The position numbers and the translations under genes were made by a program. Shown here piece after piece: positions 1-8,744 of a stretch of 64,000 nucleotides of DNA. The stretch comes from Mesorhizobium sp. (GTDB taxonomy: Bacteria > Pseudomonadota > Alphaproteobacteria > Rhizobiales > Rhizobiaceae), in the NCBI GenBank assembly GCA_004017275.1, contig SAKE01000013.1, forward strand, positions 62,001-126,000, given 5' to 3'. Under the pieces are notes generated by a model that had not been told where the DNA came from, made no database searches, and was given only the letters and a program-made list of their open reading frames with translations. Positions within the stretch are counted from its first letter, which is position 1; each line of letters opens with the position of its first letter.

Positions 1-2
1 AC

Positions 3-350
3 AACCGGTTCGTGTTCGACAATTCCGACGCCATCAGCGCCGACTATATCGTCAAGGCATTGGGCTCGGCGCCGCGCGGCACGCTGGTGGTGATCGATTA
101 TCTGCAACTGCTCGATCAGAAGCGGGAAAACCCGGACCTGATGGCGCAGGTTCGCACGCTGAAAGCCTTTGCCCGCGACAAGGGATTGATCCTCGTCTTC
201 ATCTCGCAGATCGATCGGTCATACGATCCGACGAAGAAGCTGGTTCCCGATATCGGCGACGTGCGATTGTCGAATCCGCTGGACCTGTCGCTGTTCAACA
301 AGACCTGCTTCCTGAACAAGGGCGAAATCCGGTTCCAGGCGGCAGACTGA
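3..350 (+). CDS. DnaB/RecA-like helicase-family ATPase, C-terminal part (5' end outside window)
   Basis: The reading frame is already open at the left edge (codons for N-R-F precede a GTG at 12), so this is the C-terminal ~115 residues of a longer protein. It contains a Walker B-like strand, LVVIDYLQLLD, followed by a sensor-like FISQIDRSY, which matches the RecA-fold core of replicative DnaB-type helicases (IDYLQL, then a Q-containing strand). The tail LSNPLDLSLFNKTCFLNKG also resembles the end of DnaB-like ATPases. The N-terminal domain and Walker A motif lie outside the window, so I cannot say whether this is a full helicase or a stand-alone RecA-like ATPase. It converges on oxyR, with 19 bp between the two stop codons. 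Confidence 0.7.
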   Translation, partial: NRFVFDNSDAISADYIVKALGSAPRGTLVVIDYLQLLDQKRENPDLMAQVRTLKAFARDKGLILVFISQIDRSYDPTKKLVPDIGDVRLSNPLDLSLFNKTCFLNKGEIRFQAAD

Positions 351-369
351 CGATCGGGTCAACCAGCCT

Positions 370-1323
370 TCATTGGGCGGCTGCCGGTAGATTCAGAGGC
401 TGCGCAACCGATGCCGGATTGTGCTGCGCGCGCAGTGCATCGGCCGCCTGGCGAACCACTTCGGAAATCCGCAGCAGCTGTTTGGCGATCGGGCTTGTCT
501 TGCGCCAGATCATGCCGATCGTCCGCGACGGCTGGGGACTGGCGAAATGGGCGATGGAGACCGACGCCGAGCGTGTCTCCACCGGCACGGCCATTTCGGG
601 GATCAAGGTAACGCCGACGCCGGCGCCGACCATCTGCACCAGGGTCGACAGCGAGCTGCCGTCGAGCAGCTCCCTTGGCCGTGCCGAATGCATGTTGCAG
701 AACGACAGCGCCTGGTCACGGAAACAATGGCCTTCCTCCAGCAGAAGCAGCCGCATCTCGCGCAGCATTTCGCGGTTGGGCACCGGCTTTCCCTCGTCCT
801 CGCCGGGCCGGACCAGCACGAAGTTCTCGGCAAACAGCACGATTTCCGTCAGCGACGCTTCCGACACCGGCAAGGCGACAATGGCCGCGTCGAGCCGGCC
901 GTCGGCCAGTTCCTGGATCAGCTTCTGCGTCTGCGTCTCGCGCACGTGGATATCGAGGCCGTCATGCATGCGGGCAAGGTTGCCGATGATCGCAGGCAGG
1001 AGGTAGGGCGCGATCGTCGGGATCACGCCGATGCGCAGCCGCCCCACCAGCCGGTCGCGCGAGGCGCGGGCCAGATCCGTCAGCTCATCCACCGAGCGCA
1101 GGATGTCGCGGACGCGCAAGGCGAATTCCTCGCCGAAATTGGTCAGCCGGACCTGGCGTGGGCCTCTTTGGAAAAGCTCGGTGCCCAGCGTTTCCTCCAA
1201 TTCCTTGATCTGCACCGAGATGGCGGGCTGCGAGATAGCGCAGGCATCGGCGGCGCGGCCGAAATGATTGTGTCGGGCCAGCGTCTCGAAATAGCGCAGC
1301 TGCTTCAGCGTCAGGTTTGTCAT
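370..1323 (-). CDS. oxyR: OxyR, peroxide-sensing LysR-family activator
   Basis: The 317-residue protein has an N-terminal LysR winged HTH (residues ~5-62, LKQLRYFETLARHNHFGRAA) and a substrate-binding-like regulatory domain. The decisive feature is the motif GHCFRDQALSFC with Cys200 and Cys209, which correspond to the redox pair C199/C208 of E. coli OxyR. H2O2 forms a disulfide between these and switches the activator on. The gene is divergent from katG across 265 bp, the standard arrangement in rhizobia, so katG is its probable target and it probably also controls its own expression. Confidence 0.93.
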   Translation of the reverse strand: MTNLTLKQLRYFETLARHNHFGRAADACAISQPAISVQIKELEETLGTELFQRGPRQVRLTNFGEEFALRVRDILRSVDELTDLARASRDRLVGRLRIGVIPTIAPYLLPAIIGNLARMHDGLDIHVRETQTQKLIQELADGRLDAAIVALPVSEASLTEIVLFAENFVLVRPGEDEGKPVPNREMLREMRLLLLEEGHCFRDQALSFCNMHSARPRELLDGSSLSTLVQMVGAGVGVTLIPEMAVPVETRSASVSIAHFASPQPSRTIGMIWRKTSPIAKQLLRISEVVRQAADALRAQHNPASVAQPLNLPAAAQ

Positions 1324-1588
1324 AATGTCATCTTATCGCTGTAATCAGGAAATCCAACTTAAATTAATCAAGCGGCTTTGCTATAGGAGTTACAAGGAAG
1401 ATGAGGAGCAGCCGGGACCGCCGGGTCGAGGCGCACGCCCGCAGCGACAGGACATCCAACATATTCGGCCGCGTATCGGGCATATGGTCATCGTGCCAGC
1501 CATGAAACGGACCGCCTTCAGGGACATCCAATGTCCCTGTTCACGCAGCAGTTGATACAGCTCAACATAGCCACGATCGGAGAAAGAC
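1324..1588. promoter_or_regulatory. oxyR-katG divergent control region
   Basis: This 265-bp non-coding stretch separates divergently transcribed oxyR and katG and must hold both promoters and the OxyR site. The oxyR-proximal half (about 1331-1390) is clearly AT-richer than its surroundings and contains CTATAG at 1381-1386, which matches one quarter of the OxyR consensus (ATAG/CTAT blocks spaced by 7). The other three blocks are not recognisable at the right spacing, so no exact operator is assigned. A GGAG ribosome binding site for katG lies at 1579-1582. Confidence 0.55.
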
Positions 1589-3784
1589 ATGGACGCACAA
1601 ACTGATGATCCCAGCGCCGGCAAATGCCCCGTTGCGCACGGATCCTCCAGCAGGAGCAACCGTGACTGGTGGCCGAACCAACTGGACCTAGGCGTTCTCC
1701 ATCAGCAATCGAACCTTTCGGATCCGATGGGCGAAGAGTTCGACTATGCCGAGGAATTCAAGTCGCTTGATCTCGACGCGGTGATCAAGGACCTGCACCA
1801 TGTGATGACGGATTCGCAGGATTGGTGGCCGGCCGATTTCGGCCATTACGGGCCGCTGTTCATCCGCATGGCCTGGCACAGTGCTGGCACGTATCGCATA
1901 GGCGACGGCCGTGGTGGCGCCGGCGCCGGCCAGCAGCGTTTCGCACCGCTCAACAGCTGGCCGGACAATGCCAATCTCGACAAGGCGCGCCGGCTGCTGT
2001 GGCCGGTCAAGCAGAAATATGGCCGCAAGATATCCTGGGCCGACCTGCTGATCCTTACCGGTAACGTCGCGCTGGAATCGATGGGCTTCAAGACCTTCGG
2101 TTTCGCTGGCGGCCGCGCCGACGTCTGGGAACCTGAGCAGGATGTCGATTGGGGTTCGGAAACCAAGTGGCTCGACGACAAGCGCTACTCCGGCGACCGC
2201 GAACTCCACGGTCATCTCGGCGCCGTTCAGATGGGCCTGATCTACGTCAATCCGGAAGGGCCGAACGGCAAGCCGGATCCGCTGGCCTCGGCGCGCGACA
2301 TTCGCGAGACGTTCGGGCGCATGGCGATGAACGACGAGGAGACCGTGGCGCTGATCGCCGGCGGCCACACCTTCGGCAAGACCCACGGCGCCGGCGATGC
2401 CTCGCTGGTGGGGGCGGAGCCGGAAGGCGCCGGCATCGAGGCGCAGGGCCTCGGCTGGTCGAGCAAGCATGCCACCGGCATTGCAGGCGACGCCATCACC
2501 TCGGGCCTCGAGGTGACCTGGACCACGACGCCGACGAAGTGGAGCAACAACTTCTTCGACAATCTGTTCAACTACGAATGGGAGCTGACCAAGAGCCCTG
2601 CAGGCGCCCATCAGTGGACGCCGAAGGGCGGCGCAGGTGCCGGCACCGTGCCGGATGCCCACGATCCATCCAAGCGTCGCGCGCCTTCCATGCTGACCAC
2701 CGATCTCGCGCTGAAGGTTGATCCGGCCTACGAAAAGATCTCGCGGCGCTTCCACGAGCATCCGGACCAGTTCGCCGACGCGTTTGCCCGCGCCTGGTTC
2801 AAGCTGACCCATCGCGACATGGGTCCGGTCGTTCGCTATCTCGGCCCGCTCGTGCCGAAGGAAGAGCTGATCTGGCAGGATCCAATCCCGGCGGTCGACC
2901 ACGAACTGGTCAGCGATCAGGATATTGCGTCGCTGAAGGTGAAGATCCTGGCATCGGGCCTGTCGGTCTCCGAATTGGTCTCGACGGCGTGGGCCTCGGC
3001 CTCGACCTTCCGCAATTCCGACAAGCGCGGTGGTGCCAACGGCGCACGCATCCGGCTCGCCCCGCAGAAGGATTGGGACGTCAACCAGCCGGCGGAACTG
3101 TCGAAGGTGCTGGCGAAGCTGGAAGCCGTCCAGAAGGAGTTCAACGCGGCGCAGACCGGCGGGAAAAAGATCTCGCTCGCCGATCTCATCGTTCTCGGCG
3201 GCGTCGCCGCGGTCGAGAAGGCGGCCAAGGACGGCGGCCATGAGGCCAAGGTTCCGTTCACGCCGGGCCGCATGGATGCTTCGCAGGAACAGACGGATGT
3301 CCATTCCTTTGCCGCACTCGAGCCGAAAGTCGACGGCTTCCGCAACTATGTCAGGGGCAAGCAGCCGATGTCGGTCGAAGCGATGCTGGTCGACCGGGCG
3401 CAATTGCTGTCGCTGACCGCACCCGAAATGACGGTGCTGGTCGGCGGTCTGCGCGTGCTCGGCGCCAACACGGCCAGGTCGAAGCACGGCGTGTTCACCG
3501 ACCGGCCGGGGACGCTGACCAACGACTTCTTCGTCAACCTGCTCAGCATGAACACGGTCTGGGATCCGGCCGCCGGCTCCGACGAAGTCTACGAGGCGCG
3601 TGACCGCAAGACCAAGGCGGTCAAGTGGACCGGCACCCGCGCAGACCTGATCTTTGGCTCGCACGCCCAGCTGCGCGCGCTTGCCGAGGTCTACGGGTCG
3701 GCGGATGCCAAGGCGAAATTCAACAGGGATTTCGTCGCGGCATGGACCAAGGTGATGAACGCCGACCGCTTCGACATCGCCTGA
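1589..3784 (+). CDS. katG: Catalase-peroxidase KatG
   Basis: This 731-residue bifunctional haem enzyme has the length usual for KatG. It dismutates H2O2 and also works as a broad peroxidase in the cytoplasm. The distal catalytic triad Arg93-Trp96-His97 lies in RMAWHSAGTYR, and the proximal haem ligand His260 in GGHTFGKTHG. The residues of the KatG-specific Met-Tyr-Trp crosslink are all present (Trp96, Tyr219 in LIYVNPEG, Met245 in FGRMAMND). The second, non-haem peroxidase-like domain follows to the C-terminus. The ATG at 1589 is preceded by GGAGAAAG. Divergence from oxyR indicates peroxide induction. Confidence 0.97.
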   Translation: MDAQTDDPSAGKCPVAHGSSSRSNRDWWPNQLDLGVLHQQSNLSDPMGEEFDYAEEFKSLDLDAVIKDLHHVMTDSQDWWPADFGHYGPLFIRMAWHSAGTYRIGDGRGGAGAGQQRFAPLNSWPDNANLDKARRLLWPVKQKYGRKISWADLLILTGNVALESMGFKTFGFAGGRADVWEPEQDVDWGSETKWLDDKRYSGDRELHGHLGAVQMGLIYVNPEGPNGKPDPLASARDIRETFGRMAMNDEETVALIAGGHTFGKTHGAGDASLVGAEPEGAGIEAQGLGWSSKHATGIAGDAITSGLEVTWTTTPTKWSNNFFDNLFNYEWELTKSPAGAHQWTPKGGAGAGTVPDAHDPSKRRAPSMLTTDLALKVDPAYEKISRRFHEHPDQFADAFARAWFKLTHRDMGPVVRYLGPLVPKEELIWQDPIPAVDHELVSDQDIASLKVKILASGLSVSELVSTAWASASTFRNSDKRGGANGARIRLAPQKDWDVNQPAELSKVLAKLEAVQKEFNAAQTGGKKISLADLIVLGGVAAVEKAAKDGGHEAKVPFTPGRMDASQEQTDVHSFAALEPKVDGFRNYVRGKQPMSVEAMLVDRAQLLSLTAPEMTVLVGGLRVLGANTARSKHGVFTDRPGTLTNDFFVNLLSMNTVWDPAAGSDEVYEARDRKTKAVKWTGTRADLIFGSHAQLRALAEVYGSADAKAKFNRDFVAAWTKVMNADRFDIA

Positions 3785-3844
3785 GACTGCTACGGTGCTC
3801 CGGCGTGGCCGCGCCGGATCGCCGGTCCTCCCAAGGACAACACC

Positions 3845-3878
3845 AGGGCCGTGTTTCCAGTGATGGGAGCGCGGCCCT
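3845..3878 (+). terminator. Possible weak terminator after katG
   Basis: AGGGCCG at 3845-3851 pairs with CGGCCCT at 3872-3878 around a 20-nt loop and is followed by TTG. The loop is long and the T-run short, so this is tentative. Confidence 0.3.
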
Positions 3879-3962
3879 TGTCGTAAGAGGCTGCGCTTGG
3901 TGGACCGTGCCTTCCCGGGCAAGGATGCTATCTTATCGGCATCGCGTCTGCATCGGTGCATC

Positions 3963-4520
3963 ATGATCGAACTTGTCAAACCCGCGCTTGAACATCTGCC
4001 GTCCTACAAGGCAGCGCTCGAACGCGGCTGGTCGCCGGACAATGTGCGATTGTTGGAAGCGACCCGCGAGCAGCTTGCAGCGATCGAAAGGGATCCAGTG
4101 GCTTTTCTCACCGATCTCGACGATCCACAGGCCAAGGGTGATCCGATCACCTTGCCCGACGGCAAGCAAGTGCCGCGCCTGCCAGGCTTCCGCCGCTGGA
4201 TCTGGGATGGCGAGGCATCGGGTTCGATCGGCTTTCGCTGGCAGAAGGGCACGGCAGAACTGCCGAAGCATGTGCTCGGTCATATCGGCTATGCGGTGGT
4301 GCCGTGGAAGCGGCGGCGCGGCTACGCCACCGAGGCGCTGCGGCTGATGCTGGACGAGGCGAGGGCGGTCGGCCTGCCTTATGTCGAGATCACCGCCAAG
4401 CCAGGCAATCCGGCCTCGCACAAGGCGATCCTGACCAATGGCGGCAAGCTCGTCGAGCGCTTCTTCGAGGATGCTGCCTATGGCGGGGCGGAGAGTTTGC
4501 GGTTCCGGATCGAGTTGTAG
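3963..4520 (+). CDS. GNAT-family N-acetyltransferase
   Basis: A 185-residue single-domain GNAT fold. The acetyl-CoA pyrophosphate-binding signature R/Q-x-x-G-x-G/A appears as KRRRGYATEALRLML in the middle of the protein, after a beta strand (HVLGHIGYAVVPW), as expected. The later NPASHKAILTNGGKLVERFF matches the conserved Asn and helix near the GNAT C-terminus (N-x-x-S). The substrate cannot be predicted. The ATG at 3963 was chosen because the protein starts cleanly there with the first beta strand; an upstream in-frame codon at 3897 would add 22 residues with no domain homology. Confidence 0.85.
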   Translation: MIELVKPALEHLPSYKAALERGWSPDNVRLLEATREQLAAIERDPVAFLTDLDDPQAKGDPITLPDGKQVPRLPGFRRWIWDGEASGSIGFRWQKGTAELPKHVLGHIGYAVVPWKRRRGYATEALRLMLDEARAVGLPYVEITAKPGNPASHKAILTNGGKLVERFFEDAAYGGAESLRFRIEL

Positions 4521-4586
4521 CTGCTTGTCGCTTTGGTCGCCGCCGACGCCATGCGCTTGCTGCGCCGGCGCGGGCTTGTTCGAGCG

Positions 4587-5771
4587 CTACTCCGCTGGGG
4601 CCGTCAGCGGCGGCGTGGCGTTGCTGCGCCCTTCCCAGACATAGGAAGCAAGCGCCACCGCGACGGCGGCCAGCATGGCGATGGCGCCGAGCAGCGGCAG
4701 GCTGCGGTAGCCATAGCCGGCATTGAGCATGGCGGCGCCCAGTGACGCGGCAAGCGCGATGCCGACATTGAAGCCGGACGGAATGAGCGACGAGGCGAGG
4801 TTCGAGGCGTCTGCCGTCCAGGCCAGGATGCGGGTCTGGATCGGTGTGCCGATGGCGAAGTTGAGGCCGCCCCAGATGACGATCGCCACGATCATCGGCA
4901 CGGGATAAGGGCTGACGGCATAGATGACGGCCAGCGTCACGGCCTGCAGGCCCAGCATGGTGATCAATGACGGCATCAGCTTCCAGTCGGAGAGCTTGCC
5001 GCCGAGGAAGACGCCGAGCGTGGCGCCGACGCCGTTGAGCAGTAGCACCCACGGCACCAGGTTCTCGTCGAGCCCGGTGACCTCCAGCAAAGTCGGGGTG
5101 ATGTAGGTGAACAGGCCGAACTGGCCGATCATCAGCATCAACATCAGGATCAGCGAGGTCCAGACCTGCTGGCGCGCCAGCACGCGGACCTCGCGGGCGA
5201 AACCGGCGGGCTTGGCCAACGATCCTGTCGTGCGTGGCAACAGCGCTGCCATGGCAAGCGTTGCCGCCACGCCGAGCGCGCACATCACCCAGAAGGTGGC
5301 GCGCCAGCCCCAGATGTTGCCGATCGCGGTGCCGGCCGGCACGCCGATGACGTTGGAGACGGTGAGGCCGGACAGGATGACGGCAACCGCCATGCCGCGC
5401 TGATCCTCGCGCACAAGACCGACGGCGACGACCATGGCGACGCCGAAATAGGCGCCATGCGCGACCGCCACGGCAATGCGCAACAAAAGCATCGAGGTGA
5501 AGTCGGGCGCCAGCGCGCAGGCCGCCTGGCCGATGGTGAAGGCGATGGCGAGGCCGAGCAGCAAGGTCTTGCGCGACAGCGACTTGGTGGCGAGCGCCAA
5601 TAGGGGACCGCCGATGGCGATGCCGCAGGCATAGCCGGAGACGAGATAGCCGGCGGAGGGAACCGAAACGCCAAGACCTTGCGCCACCTGCGGTAGCACG
5701 CCGGCGATGACGAATTCGGTGGTGCCGAAGGAAAAGGCGGCGATGAACAGAGCGATGAGCGGAAGCGACAT
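4587..5771 (-). CDS. MFS drug/sugar efflux transporter, DHA1 (AraJ-like) type
   Basis: This 394-residue protein has about 12 hydrophobic helices and no signal peptide. The start MSLPLIALFIAAFSFGTTEFVIAGVLP carries the G-T-E-F-V motif in helix 1 that is typical of AraJ/YdhP-like DHA1 proton-coupled exporters, and the loop after helix 2 (LALATKSLSRKTLLLG) corresponds to MFS motif A in degenerate form. The likely role is efflux of a small hydrophobic or sugar-like compound across the inner membrane; the substrate is unknown. A close paralogue (GITEFVIMG-type start) lies at 61350-62531 in this window. No dedicated regulator is adjacent. Confidence 0.88.
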   Translation of the reverse strand: MSLPLIALFIAAFSFGTTEFVIAGVLPQVAQGLGVSVPSAGYLVSGYACGIAIGGPLLALATKSLSRKTLLLGLAIAFTIGQAACALAPDFTSMLLLRIAVAVAHGAYFGVAMVVAVGLVREDQRGMAVAVILSGLTVSNVIGVPAGTAIGNIWGWRATFWVMCALGVAATLAMAALLPRTTGSLAKPAGFAREVRVLARQQVWTSLILMLMLMIGQFGLFTYITPTLLEVTGLDENLVPWVLLLNGVGATLGVFLGGKLSDWKLMPSLITMLGLQAVTLAVIYAVSPYPVPMIVAIVIWGGLNFAIGTPIQTRILAWTADASNLASSLIPSGFNVGIALAASLGAAMLNAGYGYRSLPLLGAIAMLAAVAVALASYVWEGRSNATPPLTAPAE

Positions 5772-5883
5772 GGGAAGGCCTTAGCTGGAATGGCCTCAAA
5801 CCACGGATGGACTTTCCGGGCAATCCAGAAATTTTTGTCGCCGCTTTAGGTTTTCTTGAATGAGGGCGCGGCAATGAAGCGCC

Positions 5884-5906
5884 ATCTCCCTCCTTGTGGG
5901 GGAGAT
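5884..5906. repeat. Half copy of CTCCCC palindromic repeat; possible terminator of the Na/Pi transporter gene
   Basis: ATCTCCCTCC at one side and GGGGGAGAT at the other form a short hairpin of the same type as the two-armed repeats at 31504, 33361 and 44958. It lies 17 bp beyond the stop codon of the minus-strand gene ending at 5923 and could act as its transcription terminator. Confidence 0.5.
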
Positions 5907-5922
5907 CGGCAGTTTCAACGCC

Positions 5923-7587
5923 TCAACTCGCTTTCAACCTGGACCCGGTGAGCAGGCCGCGCTCCTCGAGCACCGGATAGGCCATCGACGCCAGCAGGGA
6001 GTTGATCTGCTTCAGGTCGCGGATGGTGTCGAGGTGGATCGAGCTGGTCTCGACGCTCTTGGCGGTGCCGTCGCGCAGCCGCACGAAATGGCTGGCGCTG
6101 GTTTCCTTCTCGCGATCGCGCAGCTGGTCCTTTTCCAGCACCAGCTGACGGGCGGTCTCGGGATCGCGCGACACCAGAACATTGAAGGCCAGCCGCGCAT
6201 TGGCCAGCACCGAGCCGTGGAAGGCGCACAGTTCGCTCCAGCCCTCGTCGGTGAATTCCAGCCCGCGCTCGAACTTCTTCTTCACATGCACCAGCATGTT
6301 GCGCACGATGATGTCGCCGACCTGCTCGAGCTTGACGCAGGCGCCGATCAGCTCCTGGCAGCGCAGCGCCTCGTCCTCGGTCAGCGAGTTCCTCGTCAGC
6401 TTGGCGAGGTAGAGCTTGATCGCCGCGTGCCTGCGGTCGACGCGGTCGTCGAGTGCGGCCAGCGCCTTGATCTTGTCGGCGTCGGCGCTCTCATAGAGCT
6501 CGATGATGCGCTTGAGCATGATCTCGATCGTCTCGCAGACCCGCACCACCTCGCGGGTTGCGTTGGCCAGCGCCTGACTCGGCACGTCGAGCGCGCTCTC
6601 GTTCAGCGCCGACAGCTCGACGACGTCGAGGGTGCTGGCCGGCGCCGGCTTGGTGCCAAGGGCGACGATCTTCTCCGAGGCGCGGTAGACGAAGCCTGCC
6701 AGCGGCAGGCCGGCGAGCAGGATCAGCACGTTGAACAGGATGTGGGCGTTGACGATCTGGCCAGCCGCCGTCGAGCCGAGAAAGGCGAAGTGAGGCCTGA
6801 AGATCATGACCAGTATGAGCATGACCAGCGAGCCAAGCCCGCGCATCAAGAGGTTTCCGATCGGCACGACGCGCACCTCGGGGCTCGAAGAGCGGGTCAG
6901 CATCGGCGCAATGATCGAAGAGCCGAGATTGACGCCAAGGATGAGTACGACGCCGAGTTCAGGCGTGATCAGGCCACGACCGGCCAGCGTCGCCATCAAC
7001 AGCACCGCCGCGATGCTTGACTGGAACAGCCAGGTGATCAGCGCCGCCAGCAGATAGGCGGTGATGGAATCGGTCGAGAAGTAGTTGATGATGACCGGCA
7101 TAAGCTGGCTGTTGCGCAGCGGCTCCGATGCCTGGCCGATCATCTCCAGCGACAGGATCAGAAGGCCGATGCCGACCAGGATGCGGCCGGTCTGGCGCCA
7201 GTCGCGCCGCTCGGTGGCCATGAACATCACCGTGCCGGTGATCAGGCACAGCGGCACCAGCAAGGTGAGATCGAAGGTCAGCAGTTTGACCACCAGCGCC
7301 GAGCCGATCTCGGCGCCGCGCACCGCCAATTGGCCCGCGGCGCCCGAGACGATGCCGGAGCCGGCGAAGGAGCCTACCAGTAGCGTGACGGCGGTGGAGC
7401 TTTGCAGGGCGATGGCGAGGCCGGTGCCGGCCAGCACCGCCATGATCGGATTGCGCATGGTGGCGCGCAGACGATGGCGCAGCACGTCGCCATAGGCGCG
7501 CTCGACGCCGGTCTTGACCATGCGGGTGGCAAACAGCATCAGCGCCACGGCGCCGGCCAAGTGCAGAAGGACGACGGAACCGCTCAT
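5923..7587 (-). CDS. Na+/phosphate cotransporter family protein with C-terminal PhoU-like domain (NptA/YjbB type)
   Basis: This 554-residue integral membrane protein carries the duplicated Na/Pi-cotransporter signature: ALQSSTAVTLLVGSFAGSGI in the first half and LFQSSIAAVLLMATLAGRGL in the second, both with the QSS core of SLC34/NptA proteins. After the membrane part (to ~residue 320) comes a helical PhoU-like region of about 220 residues. E. coli YjbB has the same architecture and is reported to export phosphate. The ATG at 7587 has AGAGGGGG just upstream. A TTG six codons further upstream is in frame but lies within that Shine-Dalgarno region, so I reject it. Confidence 0.88.
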   Translation of the reverse strand: MSGSVVLLHLAGAVALMLFATRMVKTGVERAYGDVLRHRLRATMRNPIMAVLAGTGLAIALQSSTAVTLLVGSFAGSGIVSGAAGQLAVRGAEIGSALVVKLLTFDLTLLVPLCLITGTVMFMATERRDWRQTGRILVGIGLLILSLEMIGQASEPLRNSQLMPVIINYFSTDSITAYLLAALITWLFQSSIAAVLLMATLAGRGLITPELGVVLILGVNLGSSIIAPMLTRSSSPEVRVVPIGNLLMRGLGSLVMLILVMIFRPHFAFLGSTAAGQIVNAHILFNVLILLAGLPLAGFVYRASEKIVALGTKPAPASTLDVVELSALNESALDVPSQALANATREVVRVCETIEIMLKRIIELYESADADKIKALAALDDRVDRRHAAIKLYLAKLTRNSLTEDEALRCQELIGACVKLEQVGDIIVRNMLVHVKKKFERGLEFTDEGWSELCAFHGSVLANARLAFNVLVSRDPETARQLVLEKDQLRDREKETSASHFVRLRDGTAKSVETSSIHLDTIRDLKQINSLLASMAYPVLEERGLLTGSRLKAS

Positions 7588-7983
7588 TTCGCCCCCTCTG
7601 TGCAAACAGGACGGGCACCCTGTTTGGCGTGGCGAGCGGGATGAAAAGCGGGGTTACGAATCATGTTCACGGCATTCATGGCAGTGGTCGATAATAGCTC
7701 GAATATTTTAGCCGGGTAATAAAATCTTGTCGACTTCAAGGGCCGCTGCGGCGCGACAGGCGGTGTCGGAAAATGGACGGACGCGCAAATGGTTGCATTG
7801 CCGGGCGGCTGCGATGCGGCGGATCGGCCGGGTTTGCCATGCTCCCGACCCCTGACTTTGCGAGGATGTTCAATTCTCTTGGGTAAATGAAGGAATTCAT
7901 TACACAATTGTAATGCAGGCGTTCAGTTTCGGTTCATCGGTCAATCGCTAATCCTCAGGCATCGACAACCAAGGAGACTTCTC
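7588..7983. other. Long intergenic region with a short palindrome
   Basis: No convincing gene in these ~396 bp. The region contains divergent promoter space for the Na/Pi transporter and the RcnB-like gene and is locally AT-rich (7690-7725 and 7860-7920). CATTACA at 7898-7904 and TGTAATG at 7909-7915 form a perfect 7-bp inverted repeat with a 4-nt spacer, 69 bp before the RcnB-like start, which could be a regulator site. Confidence 0.4.
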
Positions 7984-8352
7984 ATGAAACGCATTGTCCT
8001 TTCCGCTCTCGCTTTCTCGATGCTGGCCGCCACGTCGCTCGCCGGCCAGACCGCGCCGCTGAACGCGCCAAACGCGCCGCAGTCGAATTACAGCCAGGTC
8101 GACTGGCAGAAGCCCGGCAAGCATGTCGACGTCAGGAAGCGCGTCGTGAAGAAGAAGATCGTCGTGAAGCGCAGCCATTGGCGCAGCGGCCAGAAATATT
8201 CCGGCTGGCGCCAGCACCGGCCGATCCGCGACTACGGCCGCTACGGCCTGCATCGTCCCGGCCGCGGCCAGGAATGGATCCGCGTAGGCAACGACTATGT
8301 GCTGGTCGGCGTCCTCTCCGGCGTCATTTTCGGTGCACTTGCCGCGCACTGA
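7984..8352 (+). CDS. RcnB-like secreted basic protein
   Basis: The 122-residue protein has an N-terminal signal peptide (MKRIVLSALAFSMLAATSLA, cleavage near AGQ). A basic middle segment, rich in Lys and Arg, follows. The C-terminal motif GRYGLHRPGRGQEWIRVGNDYVLV matches the RcnB domain, a periplasmic family implicated in Ni/Co homeostasis in E. coli but widespread and functionally unproven in rhizobia. It ends with a short hydrophobic stretch (VGVLSGVIFGALAAH). An AAGGAG ribosome site precedes the ATG. It is followed by a strong terminator and appears monocistronic. Confidence 0.82.
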   Translation: MKRIVLSALAFSMLAATSLAGQTAPLNAPNAPQSNYSQVDWQKPGKHVDVRKRVVKKKIVVKRSHWRSGQKYSGWRQHRPIRDYGRYGLHRPGRGQEWIRVGNDYVLVGVLSGVIFGALAAH

Positions 8353-8379
8353 TCGCTACCTAGGCGGATATTGGAAGGG

Positions 8380-8405
8380 AGGCGGCCCGCAACGGCCGCC
8401 TTTCT
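8380..8405 (+). terminator. Intrinsic terminator after the RcnB-like gene
   Basis: AGGCGGCC (8380-8387) pairs perfectly with GGCCGCCT (8394-8401) around a 6-nt loop and is followed by TTTCT. Confidence 0.75.
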
Positions 8406-8452
8406 GCCGTCTGAGACCAACGCAGCGCAAATGTGAAATTTGAACTGCTTGC

Positions 8453-8481
8453 CGAAAATATCACGATGTGCGATATTTTCG
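8453..8481. promoter_or_regulatory. Perfect palindrome, probable toxin-antitoxin autoregulatory operator
   Basis: CGAAAATATC (8453-8462) and GATATTTTCG (8472-8481) are exact reverse complements with a 9-nt spacer. The element spans the possible start codons of the toxin gene, a position typical of operators bound by the antitoxin of HigBA or RelBE modules. That it is the operator is inference from position and symmetry. Confidence 0.6.
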
Positions 8482-8732
8482 AGGTGAAGCGGGTCATTCT
8501 TCTCCCTCTGGCGGCCAAGGCGCTGCGAAAGCATCGGGCGGATGCCGAGAGAATCCTGTCGAAGATAGAAGCATACGCCAATGACCCGGGCAGCCTTGCA
8601 AACATGATCAAGGCCTTGCAAGGCTCGACCGCTCTGCGTCTGAGGGTGGGTGACTATCGCGTGGTGTTCGAGGAAACGGATCAGGAGATCGTCGTTACCA
8701 AGATCGGATCGCGCGGGTCGGTTTATGATTGA
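8466..8732 (+). CDS. RelE/HigB-family toxin of a toxin-antitoxin module
   Basis: An ~88-residue RelE/ParE-superfamily protein. The C-terminal segment LRLRVGDYRVVFEETDQEIVVTKIG is the classic RelE beta-sheet with the conserved Arg residues, and the N-terminal part is two helices (AAKALRKHRADAERILSKIEAYANDP). Toxins of this family cleave mRNA on the ribosome. The start is uncertain: ATG 8466 sits inside a palindrome, GTG 8433 lies upstream, and GTG 8484 directly follows the palindrome and gives an 82-residue protein of normal family length. None has a good ribosome site. The gene precedes its HTH partner by 12 nt, the toxin-first order of HigBA. Confidence 0.82.
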   Translation: MCDIFEVKRVILLPLAAKALRKHRADAERILSKIEAYANDPGSLANMIKALQGSTALRLRVGDYRVVFEETDQEIVVTKIGSRGSVYD

Positions 8733-8744
8733 AGGGATGCCCAA

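Noticed and set aside
1331..1400. Complete OxyR operator in the oxyR-katG region
   Set aside because: Only one CTATAG block is visible. The other blocks do not fit at the required spacing, so no exact site is annotated.
1688..3979. Long open frame (763 codons) antisense to katG
   Set aside because: High-GC codon bias leaves long stop-free antisense frames. The protein is Arg/Gly/His-rich with no domain, and the sense frame is unmistakably KatG.
7606..7907. Short minus-strand ORF upstream of the Na/Pi transporter
   Set aside because: No ribosome site, no domain, composition unlike neighbouring genes; it overlaps the transporter's promoter region.
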